Below, piece by piece: positions 14,818-24,526 of a DNA stretch of 33,746 nt. The DNA comes from JAFGQU01 sp964483625. GTDB taxonomy: Bacteria; Omnitrophota; Gorgyraeia; Duberdicusellales; 4484-171. The stretch is taken from positions 1-33,746 of the forward strand of contig CAZABB010000019.1 of assembly GCA_964483625.1 (NCBI GenBank), given 5' to 3'. Made by a program: the position numbers and the translations under genes. Within the stretch, counting starts at the first letter, position 1. The number at the start of each line of letters is the position of its first letter. The notes under the pieces were generated by a model, which saw nothing but the letters and a program-made list of their open reading frames with translations, ran no database searches and was not told where the DNA came from.

Positions 14818-17800
14818 ATGAGTAAAAATCAGTCCGGACAATCCACTTCGCCCCAGATTCATATCTATGAAGCTTCGGCGGGTTCGGGGAAAACCTACGC
14901 TCTCGCCAAACGGTATCTTCGCCTTCTGTTTAATCCTTCCCTTGCTCCCGGCGATGTGCCTCTGGATAGGATCCTGGCGATTACGTTCACCAATAAAGCT
15001 ACGGTAGAGATGAAGGAACGGATCATTGAGCTTTTGAAAAAGATAGCGCTGGATTCTTTTTCTTCCCGCCAGGAGGAGCGGGATATCCTTTCCAATATAG
15101 GGCTCGATAAGCCGCAGGCGCGCCGGAGGGCGATTGTCATTACCGATGAGCTGATCCGGCATTATAATTCGTTTCAGGTCCAGACCATCGATAGTTTTGT
15201 GAATACTCTGCTTTTAGGCAGCGCGCTGAATATCGATCGTTCGGCTCATTTTAAAATTAAAAGGGATTATTCGGCGTATCTGGCCTATTGTCTTGATCTG
15301 GTTATCGAGGAAGCCCTGGAGGATAAAGAAGTGCTTGTGTACCTGGAAGAATTTCTCGAGCATTACCTTTTTGTCGAGAACCGTACGGGCTGGTTCCCTA
15401 AGAAAGATATCTTAGAGTTGATGCGGTCGCTGTTTCGTCTCAGTAATCAGTACGGCGAGTTATTCAGAGTCCAGCCGGGAAAAAGCTCCGATGTCATCAA
15501 AAAGAAAAAAGATATTTACGTCCGGGTAGAGGCTTTGCGTGAATCTTTCTGTGAAGGTATGAATATGACCGCGCAGAAATCGGTCCGGTCTTTTCTGGAA
15601 AAAAGCGATCCGATCTTCGATATCGCCGCGTTACCGGCGTGTTTTACCTCAAGCTCCGTGCCGATGAATAAACAGAAAGATGCCCCGGTTCAGCTGGCTA
15701 AAGATTGGCGAAAACTGAACTCCTCTATCAAAGAGATGGTCGTCCTTGACGCTCGCTGCGCGTATAATCCCTACATAAAGTTGTTTCGCCGGCTGTTTGG
15801 TTTTTTTCAAACGCTGTCCCATAAGGAAGACACCCTCTTTCTGGAAGAATTAAACCGTACCGCCCGCGGCCTGTTCGATAATGAAGGGGTGACGGTGGCG
15901 GAGGTGTATTACCGCCTTGCCGCGCGGTTTAAAGATTATCTCATCGACGAATTTCAGGATACAAGCAGTCTGCAGTGGAGAAATCTGGAGATGATGGTGG
16001 AGGAAGCGATTTCCTGCGGCGGGACTCTGTTCTATGTGGGAGATAAGAAACAGGCGATATACCGTTTCCGGGGAGGAAGAGCGGGATTGTTTGATGAGGT
16101 AGGCCGGCGGTTTAAGCGGTATCCGGTGAGCGTAACTCATCTGCGTAAAAACTGGCGCAGCCAGCGGGCAATTGTTGAATTCAATAACCGTGTTTTTTCG
16201 CGGGAGAATCTGAGCGACGCGTTGACTGAAAGCGGGATCGCTAAAGAGCTGGCGTCCTTAGAGGGAGCTCAGCTTCAGATCCGGGAGGTGTTCTCCGACG
16301 CCGCGCAGGAGTACCGCGAAGAAAAAGACTCAGGCTATGTGCGCGTAGAACATCTGGAGGAGGCCAATGCCGCCGAACGTAACCTGACCTTGCAGCCGAA
16401 ACTCCTGGCGTTGATCGATGAACTCAAATGTCGTTCCTTTGCCCTTGAGGACATCGCGATCCTTACCCGCGATAACAGTGAGGTGGAGCTGGTGACGTCA
16501 TGGTTGCTTGAGGCTGAAGTGCCGGTCGCGTCGGAAAAAACACTGAATGTCCTCGAGCATGACCTGATCAAGGAAATCATTTCGTTTTTGAGATTTCTTC
16601 ATTCTCCTCCGGATGATATCCATTTTGCCGCCTTTATCCTGGGAGATCTTTTTTTAAACGCGTCCGGCCTCACGTACCGGGAGGTTGCCGGATTCCTGTT
16701 CTCTCTGCGCAAGAATCCTTCGCGGGATTCATCGGCATTGTATCGGCAGTTTCGTCAGAAGTTCCCCGCCGCCTGGGATGCGTGTATCGATGAGTTCTTC
16801 AAAAAAGTGGGGTTTATTTCTCTTTATGAACTGCTTTTGAGCATATACCGGAAGTTAGGAGTGTTGGATGCGTTCCCTCATCAACACGCGTTTTTCATGA
16901 AGTTCCTTGAGCTGATAAAGAGCAAAGAAGAAGAGCTTCTTGGTATCGAACAGTTCCTTGAGTATCTTGAAAGCGCGCCGCCGGATGAGCTCTACGTGAA
17001 CGTATCCGGAAGTGATTCGGTAAAAGTCCTTACCGTTCATAAGGCCAAGGGGCTGGAATTCCCGGTTGTGATCATCCCGTTTTTGCGTATGGATATTAAT
17101 CCGGAAACTGCCGGGAAGGGGACTCATTCCTATGTCATCGGGGAGGATACGGGACAACTGGGGCTTTTGAGGATTACCAAACAACACCGTGCCTATATCG
17201 ATGAGTTCCAGGTGATCTATGAAGAGAACTATAAAAAAGCCTGTATTGACGAATTGAATAATATGTATGTCGCTCTGACCCGGGCTCAGTATGAGCTCTA
17301 CCTGTTCCTTCCCAAAAAAAGCGGGATAAAGAATAATAAAGCACGGTTTTTTATCGCGAATCAGCCGGCTGAATACGGCAGGAAAAAAGAGTACCGGATA
17401 CAACGGCATCAAAACCATCCGCTGGAGTACCTGTCTCCTTCCCGTTATTGCGATTGGATCGAAAAGATCGAGAGTGAATTCGTCACCGAGGCTGAGATTC
17501 TTAACCGCCGCAGGATCATCAAAGGGAATATCCTGCACGCGATCCTTTCCTGTATAGGTAATATCGATAAAAAGGATACCCAAGAGATGCTCGCGGTGGC
17601 GCTGAAGGAGGTGACCCGGCTGTTTCCGGCGGAACATGACGTATCCGAATACGGCCGTATAGTGGAAGACCTTCTTTCCCGGGAATCGGTGCGCCCTTTT
17701 TTTTCAACGCCCGGCGCCGAGGTGTTCTGCGAGAAGGAAATCGTTACCTCCGGCGGCAGGATGAGGCGTATTGACCGGCTGATTGTGAGGAAGGAATCGG

Positions 17801-17967
17801 TACAGGTTATCGATTATAAAAGCACCCATGAGGTTACCGCTGCCGCCTACGATCAGATGGCCGAATACATGGCGCTTTTTAGAGATTTCTATCCCGGCCG
17901 AACGGTCGAAGGGTATCTTATTTTTCTTGACGAAGCGAAGGTGGAAAAGATAGATGGTAAACCGTGA
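14818..17967 (+). CDS. addA: AddA/RecB-like UvrD-family helicase-nuclease
   Basis: 1049 aa. Superfamily 1A helicase motifs are all present: Walker A ASAGSGKT (19-26), FTNKATVEMKERI, motif II LIDEFQDTSS (375-384), GDKKQAIYRFRGG, HLRKNWRS, TVHKAKGLEFPVVI (near 740) and MYVALTRAQYELYLF (near 817). A C-terminal PD-(D/E)xK nuclease has GNILHAIL (near 903), the Asp in RRIDRLIV and the D-x-K of VIDYKST (near 998), then YDQMAEY. Together these mark the AddA-type subunit of a double-strand-break end-processing helicase-nuclease. The next gene, overlapping by 14 nt, encodes the AddB-type partner. No ribosome-binding site is evident before the ATG; a GTCACA repeat lies directly upstream. Confidence 0.9.
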   Translation: MSKNQSGQSTSPQIHIYEASAGSGKTYALAKRYLRLLFNPSLAPGDVPLDRILAITFTNKATVEMKERIIELLKKIALDSFSSRQEERDILSNIGLDKPQARRRAIVITDELIRHYNSFQVQTIDSFVNTLLLGSALNIDRSAHFKIKRDYSAYLAYCLDLVIEEALEDKEVLVYLEEFLEHYLFVENRTGWFPKKDILELMRSLFRLSNQYGELFRVQPGKSSDVIKKKKDIYVRVEALRESFCEGMNMTAQKSVRSFLEKSDPIFDIAALPACFTSSSVPMNKQKDAPVQLAKDWRKLNSSIKEMVVLDARCAYNPYIKLFRRLFGFFQTLSHKEDTLFLEELNRTARGLFDNEGVTVAEVYYRLAARFKDYLIDEFQDTSSLQWRNLEMMVEEAISCGGTLFYVGDKKQAIYRFRGGRAGLFDEVGRRFKRYPVSVTHLRKNWRSQRAIVEFNNRVFSRENLSDALTESGIAKELASLEGAQLQIREVFSDAAQEYREEKDSGYVRVEHLEEANAAERNLTLQPKLLALIDELKCRSFALEDIAILTRDNSEVELVTSWLLEAEVPVASEKTLNVLEHDLIKEIISFLRFLHSPPDDIHFAAFILGDLFLNASGLTYREVAGFLFSLRKNPSRDSSALYRQFRQKFPAAWDACIDEFFKKVGFISLYELLLSIYRKLGVLDAFPHQHAFFMKFLELIKSKEEELLGIEQFLEYLESAPPDELYVNVSGSDSVKVLTVHKAKGLEFPVVIIPFLRMDINPETAGKGTHSYVIGEDTGQLGLLRITKQHRAYIDEFQVIYEENYKKACIDELNNMYVALTRAQYELYLFLPKKSGIKNNKARFFIANQPAEYGRKKEYRIQRHQNHPLEYLSPSRYCDWIEKIESEFVTEAEILNRRRIIKGNILHAILSCIGNIDKKDTQEMLAVALKEVTRLFPAEHDVSEYGRIVEDLLSRESVRPFFSTPGAEVFCEKEIVTSGGRMRRIDRLIVRKESVQVIDYKSTHEVTAAAYDQMAEYMALFRDFYPGRTVEGYLIFLDEAKVEKIDGKP

Positions 17968-20794
17968 GGTAGTCGATCAAAGATGTTTCAGCTATTGCCT
18001 CGGTGATGATTTCATCGAGCGGTTCAGCGCCGATATCTGCCGTTGGCATCAGGATGATCTGAACGATCTCAGCCGTATTGCCTGCGTCTTCGGCGGGAAG
18101 CGTCCCGCCCTGTTCTTGCGGCGGGCGTTAAGCCGGCGGATCGGCCGGCCGTTTTATCCGCCGGCGATATTTTCTATCGATCAGTTTATCGATCATGTGG
18201 TCTCAAAAGATCTGGGAGACGTTATTCAGCCTCTGGACGCGGCTCATTTTATCTACACCCTTTGCCGCAGGCAATCTCTGGGTATCCTGCGCCGCGGGGA
18301 AACGTTCAGTGAATTCCTGCCGTGGGCGGTAGAAATCGTTTCGTTCATCGAACAGCTCGATCTGGAGATGATCGATGATGACGCGCTGGTTAATATCGAG
18401 AAAAGCGCTCAGATCGGGTATGAGATCCCCGAAAGCATCAATAGCCTGCTTGAGAATTTACGGAGTGTCCGCCGGCAATACCATCGGATGCTCCGGGAAA
18501 ACAATCTGTCCTGCCGGGGGTGGCGGTATCTTCACGCGGCCCGGGTCCTTTCTCAAAAGGAGCTGAAAGAATTCGATACGGTCTATTTCGCTAATTTTTT
18601 CTATCTGCATAAATCGGAAGATTCCCTGATACGGGAATTATTCCGGAAGGGCCAGGCGGTTTGTATTTTCCAGGGAGACGAGAAGGACTGGAGTGTTCTT
18701 AAGCTGAACGCGCAACGGTTGAACGTACGGATCGTGCCGGAGCCGAAGGAAAAAAACAAGCCGGCTATCCATATTTGGGCGGGGTTCGATATGCATTCCC
18801 AGGTGTGCCGGATGAGGGAGATCGTCAAGGGGCTGAGAGAGAACGTTGCCAACAGCGTCATTGTTGTCCCCCGTCCCGAAAGTATCGTCCCGTTAATGAA
18901 CGAGATCGGATCCTGCGTCGATGAAGTGAATGTCTCCTTAGGGTATCCGTTGCGGCGTACGGCATTATTTGTCCTGTTCGATTCCCTGCGGCGGGTACAG
19001 GAAACGAAGAAAGACGGATTGCTGTATACCCGCGATTACCTCCAGCTGGTGAGGCATCCGCTCGTAAAGAACTTAAAACAAGCGCACAGCCCGGCGGTCA
19101 CCCGGATCGTTGTCCATAAGCTCGAAGAGTTCTTAAGCGGCATCGAGAAATCCGCTATCTCCGGGAGCCTTTTCGTTTCGCTGGATGATCTCGAAAAAGA
19201 GGAAGCTGTGTTTGAGGCGGCGGCGGCGATCTTGGGAGGGATGGGTATCGAAGCCGGTACCAATGTCTGCCGGGACGTATTGAAGCAGGTGCACCGGCTT
19301 TTTTTACGGCAATGGGAAGATGTATCGGATTTTACCGGATTCGCCGAAAGGCTGGATGTTCTCCTGCAGGAGTTGGTGGCCCGGAGCATGGTGGATAAGT
19401 TTCCCCTGGCGCTGAAGGGGATTGAGAAAATACAACAAATAGCGGAGAGTATGAAGGCGGTTTCTTTCACGGAGGAGCGTTTTGTCCCGCGGGAGATATG
19501 GGAAATTTTTCATCAGCAGCTTCAGGAAAAAAAGATCGCGTTTCACGGTTCCCCCCTCAAGGGCCTGCAGGTTTTGGGCCTGTTTGAGACGCGTTCGTTG
19601 AATTTTGAAAACGTGCTTATTATGGACTTAAACGAATCGGTTCTGCCGAAGATGACTATTTATGAGCCGTTAATTCCGCGAGAGGTCATGTTGAATCTGG
19701 GGCTGAACCGCCTGGAGAAGGAGGAGGAGATACAGCGTTATCAGTTTCGTCGTCTTATCTCCTCAGGAAAACAGGTCCACCTGGTGTATGAAGAAAACCG
19801 GGAAAAAGAAAAAAGCCGTTTTATTGAGGAGATCATATGGGAGAAACAGCGCCAGATGAATCAAAAGGATGTGTATACCGTGCCTCAGACGGCGTTTTCG
19901 ATGAAGGTGAAGCCTCCTCAGATCCGGGTGGAAAAGACCGGAGAGATGATCGAATTCCTTCGTGACCAGGAGTATTCCGCCTCGCGATTAAATACGTACC
20001 TGAACTGCCCTCTGCAATTCTATTACCGGTATGTTCTGGGGCTGAAAGAACGGGAGGATATGCTCGTCGACCCTCAAGGCGCGGTGATCGGTACGTTTAT
20101 CCACGAGTTACTTCAGGATACGTTCGCGAAATTTAAAGGTAAAAAACCCGTCATCGACAAGCGGTTTGAATCGTATTTTCTTAAAACCCTGCGGAATAAA
20201 TTCGAAGCTGAAATAACCAAAAGAATGAAATCCGATTCATATCTTCTGGAGAAGATCATTGTCAACCGGATGAAGAAATTCCTTGAAAATGAACGCCGTC
20301 GCGAGGTAGAACGGATTATCTGTCTGGAAGAATCCCGGCAGGATACGATAAAAGTGGCGGGAAGGATTATGAGATTCACCTATACCGTCGATCGCGTCGA
20401 TCAAGTCTCCCCGGATGAGATCCTGATCCTTGATTATAAAACCGGCGGGTCCGATATCGCGCCGCGGCGCTTTTCCTATCTGGCGAAGATGGGTTCGGAC
20501 CGCGTTTCTCTGAGAGAGGGGCTGCGTTCGTTTCAGATGCCTTTGTACCGGTATTTTGTCCGGCGTCAGTTTCCCGATGCGCGGGGAATCCATGCTGAAT
20601 TGTACAACTTAAGGACGCTGGAACGCCATCCGTTCATTTCCGAGAAGGACGCGCCTCATACCGAGGCGATCATGAAGATCGCTGAGGAAGCTCTCGAGAG
20701 TATATTCGCTGAGATATTCGATATAGAAAAACCGTTTGTCGCCGACCGCGATGACCGCCGGTGCCAGTATTGCGACTTTAAGGGGCTCTGCTGA
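17954..20794 (+). CDS. addB: AddB-like nuclease subunit with Fe-S cluster cysteines
   Basis: 946 aa. The N-terminal part has the degenerate helicase fold of AddB (GGKRPALFLRRAL, no functional Walker A). The C-terminal nuclease has the family order SASRLNTYLNCPLQFYYRY with Cys684, GTFIHELLQ, VDRVDQ, ILILDYKTGG and the FQMPLYRYF motif. It closes with CQYCDFKGLC (Cys937, Cys940, Cys946). One Cys before and three after the nuclease core form the 4Fe-4S staple of AddB. All catalytic residues look intact. With AddA this should resect DNA ends for recombination. No RecA or RecD neighbour is present. Confidence 0.9.
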   Translation: MVNREVVDQRCFSYCLGDDFIERFSADICRWHQDDLNDLSRIACVFGGKRPALFLRRALSRRIGRPFYPPAIFSIDQFIDHVVSKDLGDVIQPLDAAHFIYTLCRRQSLGILRRGETFSEFLPWAVEIVSFIEQLDLEMIDDDALVNIEKSAQIGYEIPESINSLLENLRSVRRQYHRMLRENNLSCRGWRYLHAARVLSQKELKEFDTVYFANFFYLHKSEDSLIRELFRKGQAVCIFQGDEKDWSVLKLNAQRLNVRIVPEPKEKNKPAIHIWAGFDMHSQVCRMREIVKGLRENVANSVIVVPRPESIVPLMNEIGSCVDEVNVSLGYPLRRTALFVLFDSLRRVQETKKDGLLYTRDYLQLVRHPLVKNLKQAHSPAVTRIVVHKLEEFLSGIEKSAISGSLFVSLDDLEKEEAVFEAAAAILGGMGIEAGTNVCRDVLKQVHRLFLRQWEDVSDFTGFAERLDVLLQELVARSMVDKFPLALKGIEKIQQIAESMKAVSFTEERFVPREIWEIFHQQLQEKKIAFHGSPLKGLQVLGLFETRSLNFENVLIMDLNESVLPKMTIYEPLIPREVMLNLGLNRLEKEEEIQRYQFRRLISSGKQVHLVYEENREKEKSRFIEEIIWEKQRQMNQKDVYTVPQTAFSMKVKPPQIRVEKTGEMIEFLRDQEYSASRLNTYLNCPLQFYYRYVLGLKEREDMLVDPQGAVIGTFIHELLQDTFAKFKGKKPVIDKRFESYFLKTLRNKFEAEITKRMKSDSYLLEKIIVNRMKKFLENERRREVERIICLEESRQDTIKVAGRIMRFTYTVDRVDQVSPDEILILDYKTGGSDIAPRRFSYLAKMGSDRVSLREGLRSFQMPLYRYFVRRQFPDARGIHAELYNLRTLERHPFISEKDAPHTEAIMKIAEEALESIFAEIFDIEKPFVADRDDRRCQYCDFKGLC

Positions 20795-20799
20795 CGCAT

Positions 20800-20851
20800 G
20801 TCACAAAGTCACAAGGTCACATAGTCACATGTAAAGAAAAACACGTGTGAC
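20800..20851. repeat. Four perfect-period GTCACANN octads plus inverted arm
   Basis: GTCACAAA, GTCACAAG, GTCACATA and GTCACATG run without gaps from 20800 to 20831. The inverted CACGTGTGAC follows at 20842-20851. This is the cleanest copy of the octad family in the window. A CCTGCTCCC/GGGCGGGCAGG palindrome (20858-20889) follows directly. Confidence 0.8.
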
Positions 20852-20964
20852 GCCGCGCCTGCTCCCGAACATTCGTGAGGGCGGGCAGGGAAGCACGCTG
20901 ATGAAATTCCGTGTATATCCGCGTAGGTGTCCGCGATAATCCGCTTCTAAGAGGATCATAACAA

Positions 20965-20993
20965 TTGACGTGGTCGTTCAATTCGATTAGTAT
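20965..20993 (+). promoter_or_regulatory. Sigma-70-type promoter of the BrkB-family gene
   Basis: TTGACG (20965-20970, 5/6), a 17-nt spacer and TAGTAT (20988-20993, 4/6). Predicted +1 is about 21000. It is followed by AAGGAGAGG (21001-21009) just before the ATG at 21012, so this gene has a normal, if short, leader. Confidence 0.55.
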
Positions 20994-21011
20994 ATAGAAA
21001 AAGGAGAGGGT

Positions 21012-22331
21012 ATGATTCAAAAAGCAGTTTCCTTTCTTACTCGCGATATCTGGCGCATTCGGACAAAGAGTCTGTCCCGCCGGGAATCTTTTTTCATCCA
21101 GCAGTTACGGATCGTTCTTCTGTCTTTGCGTGGTTTTAATGAAGATAAGTGTCAGCTGCGGGCATCAGCCCTTACCTATTATTCGCTGCTTTCGATCGTT
21201 CCGGTCGCGGCGATGGCGTTCGGTGTGGCAAAAGGGTTCGGTTTCGATAAGATGCTCGAGAGCCAGATCTCCCAGCGGTTTGCCAGTCACGGAGAAGTTA
21301 TTACTCAGGTTATCGCCTTTTCCCGGTCGTTACTGGATAATACCAAAGGCGGAGTGGTCGCGGGGATAGGTGTCGCTCTTTTATTCTGGACGGTGATCAA
21401 GGTTTTGGGAAACATCGAGAAATCTTTTAATGATATATGGGGAGTTAAACAGGCCCGTTCTCTGCCGCGCAAATTCAGCGATTACCTGTCGATCATGCTC
21501 ATCTGTCCGATCCTTTTGATCGCCTCAAGCAGTGTTACGGTATTTATTACGACCCAGGTAAAGGATATACTTGCTCAATTCAGTGTCCTGGGAATATTCA
21601 GCCCGGTGATCTTTTTTCTCCTGAAACTTCTGCCGTACTGTATGGTCTGGATACTGTTCGCTTTCATTTATCTGTTTATGCCCAATACCAAGGTCAATAT
21701 CTTTTCGGCGCTGGTGGGCGGGGTTGTTGCCGGCACGTTGTACCAGATCATTCAGTGGGTATATATTACCTTTCAGGTGGGAATGTCTAAGTATAACGCG
21801 ATTTACGGGAGTTTCGCGGCCCTGCCGATGTTTCTTGTCTGGCTGCAGATAAGTTGGCTGGTTATGCTGCTGGGAGCTGAATTGTCGTTTGCCCATCAGA
21901 ATGTCGATATGTATGAGTTTGAACCGGATTGCCTGGGAGCCAGCGCGGCGTTTAAACGGCTGCTGTCTTTGCGTATCGTTCATATTCTTGTGCATGCTTT
22001 TAACCGGGGCGATCAGCCGATGACTACTACCCAGATCGCCCATGCGTTAGAGTTGCCGATCCGTCTGGCCCGGCAGTTATTGTACGACCTTCTGGGCGCG
22101 CGGGTGGTGAGTGAGGTAAAGGGTGAGGCCGAGAAAGAGATCGCGTATCAGCCGGCGCGGGATATCCGGACGATGAGTGTTCAGTATGTAATCGATGCTT
22201 TGGAGAAGAAAGGGGTAAATGATATTCCTATCGCCCATTCTCCGGAGGTGGACAAATTAAAAGGGTGCCTGGATGATTTCAGCGAGATGATACGGCAGGC
22301 TCCGTCGAATAAACTGTTGATCGAAGTGTGA
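21012..22331 (+). CDS. YihY/BrkB-family inner-membrane protein with C-terminal winged-helix-like domain
   Basis: 439 aa. The first 300 residues are the YihY/BrkB family, with about six membrane helices: ALTYYSLLSIVPVAAMAFG, NTKGGVVAGIGVALLFWTV, NDIWGVKQARS, PNTKVNIFSALVGGVVAGTL, YGSFAALPMFLVWLQISW and LLGAELSFAHQN. Residues about 325-430 resemble a winged-helix domain (PMTTTQIAHALELPIRLARQ), as in several long family members. The function is not established; the old RNase BN assignment of the E. coli relative was withdrawn. A strong AAGGAGAGG ribosome-binding site fixes the start. It is probably transcribed alone. Confidence 0.88.
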   Translation: MIQKAVSFLTRDIWRIRTKSLSRRESFFIQQLRIVLLSLRGFNEDKCQLRASALTYYSLLSIVPVAAMAFGVAKGFGFDKMLESQISQRFASHGEVITQVIAFSRSLLDNTKGGVVAGIGVALLFWTVIKVLGNIEKSFNDIWGVKQARSLPRKFSDYLSIMLICPILLIASSSVTVFITTQVKDILAQFSVLGIFSPVIFFLLKLLPYCMVWILFAFIYLFMPNTKVNIFSALVGGVVAGTLYQIIQWVYITFQVGMSKYNAIYGSFAALPMFLVWLQISWLVMLLGAELSFAHQNVDMYEFEPDCLGASAAFKRLLSLRIVHILVHAFNRGDQPMTTTQIAHALELPIRLARQLLYDLLGARVVSEVKGEAEKEIAYQPARDIRTMSVQYVIDALEKKGVNDIPIAHSPEVDKLKGCLDDFSEMIRQAPSNKLLIEV

Positions 22332-22382
22332 ATGCAGTCGTTAGTCTTTTGTCTTTAGTATATGGCAAAGAGATTTTCTTAA

Positions 22383-22417
22383 CTAGAGACCAGAGACTGT
22401 AGACTAGAGACTAGATA
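22383..22417 (+). repeat. Five tandem heptads ending at a start codon
   Basis: CTAGAGA, CCAGAGA, CTGTAGA, CTAGAGA and CTAGATA fill 22383-22417 with no gap, and the ATG of the next gene is at 22418. The repeat occupies the place of the ribosome-binding site; the AGAGA units are only weakly Shine-Dalgarno-like. Confidence 0.75.
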
Positions 22418-23017
22418 ATGGATATAGCCGGTAATTTAGGATTATTGCTGGGCGGATCGTGGGCGGCGGGAGTGAATATGTATCTGACCGTCGCCGGGTT
22501 AGGTATTGCCCAGCGGCTGCAATGGATTTCTTTACCCGGCGATCTTGAGGTCTTAAGCCGCTGGCCGGTTATCCTGATCGCCATAGTTCTTTACGCGGTG
22601 GAGTTTTTTGCCGATAAGATTCCTTACGTGGATTCGGCCTGGGATACCGTACATACGGCGATCCGGCCGGCGGGAGGGGCGGCGCTGGGATACTTGGCCG
22701 CCGCCGGCGCCGGTCCGGCGCTTCAGGTTCCGGTAGCGCTTCTGACCGGCGCGGTAAGTGCCGATTCGCATCTTACCAAGGCCACCGCCCGAGCGGCAAT
22801 CAATACTTCGCCCGAGCCGGTCAGTAATTCGGTTGCCAGTGTCACCGAGGATGCCTCGGTAGCCGGGGTGCTGTTTTTGATCATGCAGCATCCGGTGGTT
22901 GCGTCGATACTGGTTATTCTGTTTGTGATCGTCTCGATCTGGTTTTTGAAGAAAATGTTCCGGTTTTTAAAAGGATTGTTCAGTTCCAAAAACGCTCCGA
23001 ACAGGTCTGCGGTATGA
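22418..23017 (+). CDS. DUF4126-family membrane protein
   Basis: 199 aa with five or six hydrophobic segments. The sequence fits DUF4126: GGSWAAGVNMYLTVAGLGIA at the start, FFADKIPYVDSAWDTVHTAI (67-86) and a Gly/Ala-rich helix, then THLTKATARAAINTSPEP-like conserved text and a final membrane helix with a basic tail. The function of the family is unknown. The stop overlaps the next start (ATGA at 23014), so the small membrane protein is probably co-translated. Confidence 0.8.
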   Translation: MDIAGNLGLLLGGSWAAGVNMYLTVAGLGIAQRLQWISLPGDLEVLSRWPVILIAIVLYAVEFFADKIPYVDSAWDTVHTAIRPAGGAALGYLAAAGAGPALQVPVALLTGAVSADSHLTKATARAAINTSPEPVSNSVASVTEDASVAGVLFLIMQHPVVASILVILFVIVSIWFLKKMFRFLKGLFSSKNAPNRSAV

Positions 23018-23226
23018 AAGCATTCGCGATAGGTCTTTTAACGGTTCTCGTTCTGGCGGTCTTTGCCTGGATCGGTTTTTTGCTGTTACCCTTTTTGATG
23101 TTTCTTGAATTTGCCTTGCAGATCCTGTGCATCGTTGTCCTGGCCGTTTTTGCCGTCTGGGGCTTGGGAAAGCTTGTGGTTTTCTGCTGGGGAAAGATCA
23201 ATTCCGATGAACCGCCGGATGAATAA
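23014..23226 (+). CDS. Small two-helix membrane protein
   Basis: 70 aa, not recognised. Two hydrophobic helices (about 4-28 and 30-52) and an acidic tail (NSDEPPDE). It starts on the ATGA overlap with the DUF4126 gene and ends 9 nt before the YdbH-like gene, so it sits in one transcription unit with both. Probably a small partner of one of them. Confidence 0.65.
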   Translation: MKAFAIGLLTVLVLAVFAWIGFLLLPFLMFLEFALQILCIVVLAVFAVWGLGKLVVFCWGKINSDEPPDE

Positions 23227-23235
23227 AGCACATTG

Positions 23236-24381
23236 ATGATGAAACGGTTATTGTTTATTTCAGCCATTCTCTGTGTCTTTGCCGGTTTTCTGGCTAAGGA
23301 TATGGTCATTGGCCGTATCGTTGCCCGGTATATAGAGAAGACCTTTGCCGCCGAATGCGCCATTACCAAAATCAGTATCGGCCCGAATCAGATCAAGGTA
23401 AAGGGAATCAGGTTTTCGCGGCGGCAGGTTCGTTTCAGCATGGAGGAAGGGGTTTTTCATGTGCGCTGGAAAGATATTCTCCATCCGGTGGTAACCCGGG
23501 TGGCGTTAAGCCGGGCAAAATTTGAGCTCACAGAAGAAGGGATGTCCTCACCCGATGATAAAAATCCAGCGGGAATGCCTCTGTTGATCCCGGCGGCAGC
23601 AGTTTCGTATATAGATATGCCTTTGCCGGTGATGCTGTCTGAGGTGACGTTTGTCAATAATGTTCCTCAACCGCCTCAAGTTGACGTGACGTTTTCTTTT
23701 GAAGGAACGATTTCGGCTTCCGGTATCGAGACTATCGATTATCTGGAACTGATCCGTGGTGATATCCGGACCGATACGATTCAGATCGAGGGAGCGACAT
23801 TGAATAAGTCGTTCGATGAACGCCGGGAATTCCATATTCCCGTGTTGACGATTAAAGAGGAATCTTTCGATGATGTCCGGTTCCCGTTCATTATCCAGGA
23901 TGACCAGATGGTTTTTGCCCGGCAGACGTATGAATTTTTAGGGAGAACAGCTTCCTTAAGCGGTGCCGTTGAGTTTTCCGATTATAAAAATTTCTGCCTG
24001 GTCTTACGATGTGACGATGTTTCCGCCGAGGAAGTGATGCGGCTTCTGGGAGATGAATCCGGATTTCTTCTGCGCGGAAATTTCCAGGGAAAGATCAGGC
24101 TTTGCCTTTCCGACGGCGCGTTAACCCAGCTGGAAGGGATGCTGGAAAACGGGGGCGGCGGTTTTATTCATATCAAAAGAGATGTCCCGGTTGAATGGCT
24201 TAAAGCGAAATTTACCGAAGATTCCTACGAAGCCCTCCTTGAGAATTTCAAGAACTATACCTATAATGCCGGGAAATTTGTTCTCAGTCAGAACGGTGAG
24301 AAGATCACGATTTCGGTCCATTTTGATTCGAAGGAGAAGGGAAAACGGAACCTGACGATCAATCTGTATGACTTCCTGTAA
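23236..24381 (+). CDS. Short YdbH-like AsmA-family protein (outer-membrane lipid homeostasis)
   Basis: 381 aa from the ATG at 23236; an ATG at 23239 and a TTG at 23233 are equally possible. A signal-anchor helix (about 3-22) is followed by beta-rich sequence. The start of that region (ITKISIGPNQIKVKGIRFS) is AsmA-like. The last 100 residues (GNFQGKIRLCLSDGALTQLEG, GGGGFIHIKRD, LENFKNYTYNAGKFVLSQNG) fit the C-terminal YdbH-like domain. The next gene encodes YnbE and YdbL modules, as in the E. coli ydbH-ynbE-ydbL operon, and this context carries much of the call. E. coli YdbH is about 880 aa and spans the periplasm; this protein is less than half as long, so it would form a shorter bridge or need multimers. 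Confidence 0.7.
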   Translation: MMKRLLFISAILCVFAGFLAKDMVIGRIVARYIEKTFAAECAITKISIGPNQIKVKGIRFSRRQVRFSMEEGVFHVRWKDILHPVVTRVALSRAKFELTEEGMSSPDDKNPAGMPLLIPAAAVSYIDMPLPVMLSEVTFVNNVPQPPQVDVTFSFEGTISASGIETIDYLELIRGDIRTDTIQIEGATLNKSFDERREFHIPVLTIKEESFDDVRFPFIIQDDQMVFARQTYEFLGRTASLSGAVEFSDYKNFCLVLRCDDVSAEEVMRLLGDESGFLLRGNFQGKIRLCLSDGALTQLEGMLENGGGGFIHIKRDVPVEWLKAKFTEDSYEALLENFKNYTYNAGKFVLSQNGEKITISVHFDSKEKGKRNLTINLYDFL

Positions 24382-24387
24382 ATCAAG

Positions 24388-24500
24388 GTCACATAGACAC
24401 CTGCCTGCCGGCAGGCAGGCATAGTCACAGGGTCACAAGTATTTGGTTTCACGTGTGACGTGTGTCGTGTGACTAGCCTGTCGTCAGACAGGCGTGTGAC
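24388..24500. repeat. Octad element with embedded 18-nt palindrome
   Basis: GTCACATA and AGACAC units lead into the perfect palindrome CTGCCTGCCGGCAGGCAG (24401-24418). GTCACAG and GTCACAAG units follow, then an inverted arm (ACGTGTGACG, GTGTCGTGTGAC) and a GCCTGTC-GTCA-GACAGGC hairpin (24476-24493). The block 24388-24424 is identical for 37 nt to 33215-33251. Confidence 0.75.
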
Positions 24501-24526
24501 GTAAAGCTGAACAGAGGAGGATAATA

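Noticed and set aside
16855..17637. 260-aa minus-strand frame
   Set aside because: Antisense to the helicase motifs V-VI and the nuclease lead-in of the AddA-like gene.
14818..20794. Helicase-nuclease pair as an anti-phage defence island
   Set aside because: The two proteins have the full AddA/AddB motif sets, including the Fe-S cysteines, so recombinational repair is the simpler reading; no other defence genes are near.
20800..20831. CRISPR array
   Set aside because: Units of 8 nt with no spacers; a simple tandem repeat.
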